From Pseudomonadota bacterium (lineage in GTDB: Bacteria; Pseudomonadota; Gammaproteobacteria; Steroidobacterales; Steroidobacteraceae): a stretch of 14,022 nucleotides of DNA. The notes below the pieces were generated by a model. It ran no database searches. It saw nothing but the letters and a program-made list of their open reading frames with translations, and was not told the DNA's origin. The stretch's first letter is position 1, and each line of letters opens with the position of its first letter. The stretch covers positions 1-14,022 of the forward strand of contig JAEZCN010000157.1 in the NCBI GenBank assembly GCA_023433515.1. The letters run 5' to 3'. This document shows positions 12,754-14,022 of this stretch, one piece after another. The translations under genes were made by a program, and so were the position numbers.

Positions 12754-14022
12754 TCAGCCCTGAGAAACAGGGGGCGTGCGCACCCGGATGTGCAACTCGC
12801 GCAGCTGCTTCTCGGCGATTTCCGTCGGTGCGTCGGTCATGATGTCCGCGGCGGTCTGCGTCTTCGGGAAGGCGATGACGTCGCGGATGCTCTCGGTGCC
12901 CGCCATGTGCATGACGAGGCGGTCGAGGCCGAACGCGATGCCACCGTGCGGCGGCGCGCCGAACTTGAGCGCATCGAGCAGGAAGCCGAACTTGAGCTTC
13001 GCCTCGGCCGCGTCGATGCCTAACAATTCGAACACCGCCGACTGCATGTCCTGGCGGTAGATACGCACCGAGCCGCCCGCGATCTCGCTGCCGTTCAACA
13101 CGAGGTCGTACGCCTTCGCGAGCGACTTGTCGGGAGCGGCCTTGAGCGCTTCGATGTCGTTCGTCGCGGGCGAGGTGAACGGGTGATGCATGGCAACCCA
13201 GCGCTTCTCCTCCGGATCCCACTCGAACATCGGGAAATCGATGACCCAGAGCGGCTTCCAGCCTTCGGTGGTCAGCTTCTGGTCCACGCCGATCTTGAGG
13301 CGCAGCGCGCCCAACGCGTCGTTGACGACCTTCGCGCTGTCCGCGCCGAAGAAGATCACGTCGTTGTCCTGCGCGCCGGTGCGCTCGAGGATGCCCTTCA
13401 CGGCCTCGTCGCTCAGGAACTTCACGATCGGCGACTGCAATCCTTCCTTGCCCTTCGCCTTCTCGTTGACCTTGATGTACGCGAGGCCCTTCGCGCCATA
13501 CCGCGCGACGTAGGCGGTGTAGTCGTCGATCTGCGAGCGCGGCATCGCGCCGCCGCCCGGCACGCGCAGCGCGGCCACACGGCCCTTGGGGTCCTTCGCG
13601 GGAGCCGCGAACACCTTGAAGTCGCAGGTTGCGACGAGATCCGCGACGTCGACGAGCTCGAGCGGATTGCGCAGGTCCGGCTTGTCGGAGCCATAACGGC
13701 GCATCGCCTCCGCGAAACTCATGCGCGGGAACGGATCGGCGAGCTCCGCATCGATCGCGTCCTTGAAGATGTGACGCGTCAGCGCCTCCATCATTTGCAT
13801 GATCTGTTCCTGCGAGAGGAACGAGGTCTCGATATCGAGCTGCGTGAATTCCGGCTGGCGCTCCGCGCGCAGGTCTTCGTCGCGGAAGCACTTGACGATC
13901 TGGTAGTAGCGGTCGAAGCCCGCGACCATCAGGAGCTGCTTGAAGATCTGCGGCGACTGCGGCAGCGCGAAGAACTTGCCCGCGTGCGTGCGCGACGGGA
14001 CCAGATAGTCGCGCGCGCCTTC
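12754..14022 (-). CDS. aspS: Aspartyl-tRNA synthetase, C-terminal 422 residues (5' end outside window)
   Basis: AspRS attaches aspartate to its tRNA in the cytoplasm; it is a class IIb enzyme of about 590 residues. The window holds the catalytic core and C-terminus. FFALPQSPQIFKQLLM is part of the conserved start of the core, motif 2 is CFRDEDLRAERQPEFTQLD, and the bacterial GAD insertion lies between LADPFPRMSF and about LKIGVDQ. HHPFTSP and motif 3, GIAFGLDRLVMHMAG, follow, and the protein ends TPPVSQG. The frame is open to position 14022, and the first internal Met (13929) is not a start because conserved residues lie before it. The N-terminal anticodon-binding domain, which holds residues separating discriminating from non-discriminating enzymes, is outside the window. 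Confidence 0.97.
   Translation of the reverse strand, partial: EGARDYLVPSRTHAGKFFALPQSPQIFKQLLMVAGFDRYYQIVKCFRDEDLRAERQPEFTQLDIETSFLSQEQIMQMMEALTRHIFKDAIDAELADPFPRMSFAEAMRRYGSDKPDLRNPLELVDVADLVATCDFKVFAAPAKDPKGRVAALRVPGGGAMPRSQIDDYTAYVARYGAKGLAYIKVNEKAKGKEGLQSPIVKFLSDEAVKGILERTGAQDNDVIFFGADSAKVVNDALGALRLKIGVDQKLTTEGWKPLWVIDFPMFEWDPEEKRWVAMHHPFTSPATNDIEALKAAPDKSLAKAYDLVLNGSEIAGGSVRIYRQDMQSAVFELLGIDAAEAKLKFGFLLDALKFGAPPHGGIAFGLDRLVMHMAGTESIRDVIAFPKTQTAADIMTDAPTEIAEKQLRELHIRVRTPPVSQG

Noticed and set aside
11954..13891. A 645-codon minus-strand frame crossing aspS and the hydrolase gene
   Set aside because: It is out of frame with both recognised genes and reads as Arg-rich low-information sequence.

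Overview
The window is GC-rich chromosomal DNA from a Gammaproteobacterium. Three things point there: the pncC/cinA-type gene next to recA, mutS nearby, and a perfect Escherichia-type LexA box (CTGT-N8-ACAG) in front of recA. That box argues against Xanthomonas-type relatives, whose LexA site differs. Genus cannot be read from the sequence; a Steroidobacter- or Nevskia-like lineage is only a guess. I see no insertion sequence, tRNA, rRNA, CRISPR array or phage gene.

Left part (1-1842, minus strand): pncC (nicotinamide-nucleotide amidase), thpR (2H-family RNA 2',3'-cyclic phosphodiesterase) and the first 216 codons of recA. pncC and thpR are two bases apart and probably co-transcribed. A hairpin followed by TTTT and then a LexA box separate them from recA, so recA probably has its own SOS promoter.

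Middle (2037-8763): a plus-strand gene for an inner-membrane protein with an N-terminal DUF937 domain, one membrane segment and a C-terminal OmpA-like peptidoglycan-binding domain; a convergent minus-strand gene for an exported beta-barrel protein of unknown function; mutS on the plus strand, with a likely TTG start; a 333-base gap; and a two-headed YadA-type trimeric autotransporter adhesin. The Shine-Dalgarno of the adhesin lies inside a 9-bp perfect inverted repeat, the most striking regulatory structure seen. The DUF937-OmpA gene has the opposite arrangement: its Shine-Dalgarno sits in the loop of a short hairpin.

Right part (8828-14022, minus strand): a complete TRAP transporter operon dctP-dctQ-dctM, in which the binding protein carries both a twin-arginine motif and a lipobox; a small alpha/beta hydrolase; and the C-terminal 422 residues of aspartyl-tRNA synthetase.

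Most genes are housekeeping (DNA repair, NMN recycling, tRNA charging). The accessory content is surface and transport functions: adhesin, outer-membrane barrel, peptidoglycan-linked protein and organic-acid uptake. No new multi-gene system is evident. The best leads are the two translation-leader hairpins and the DUF937-TM-OmpA protein.
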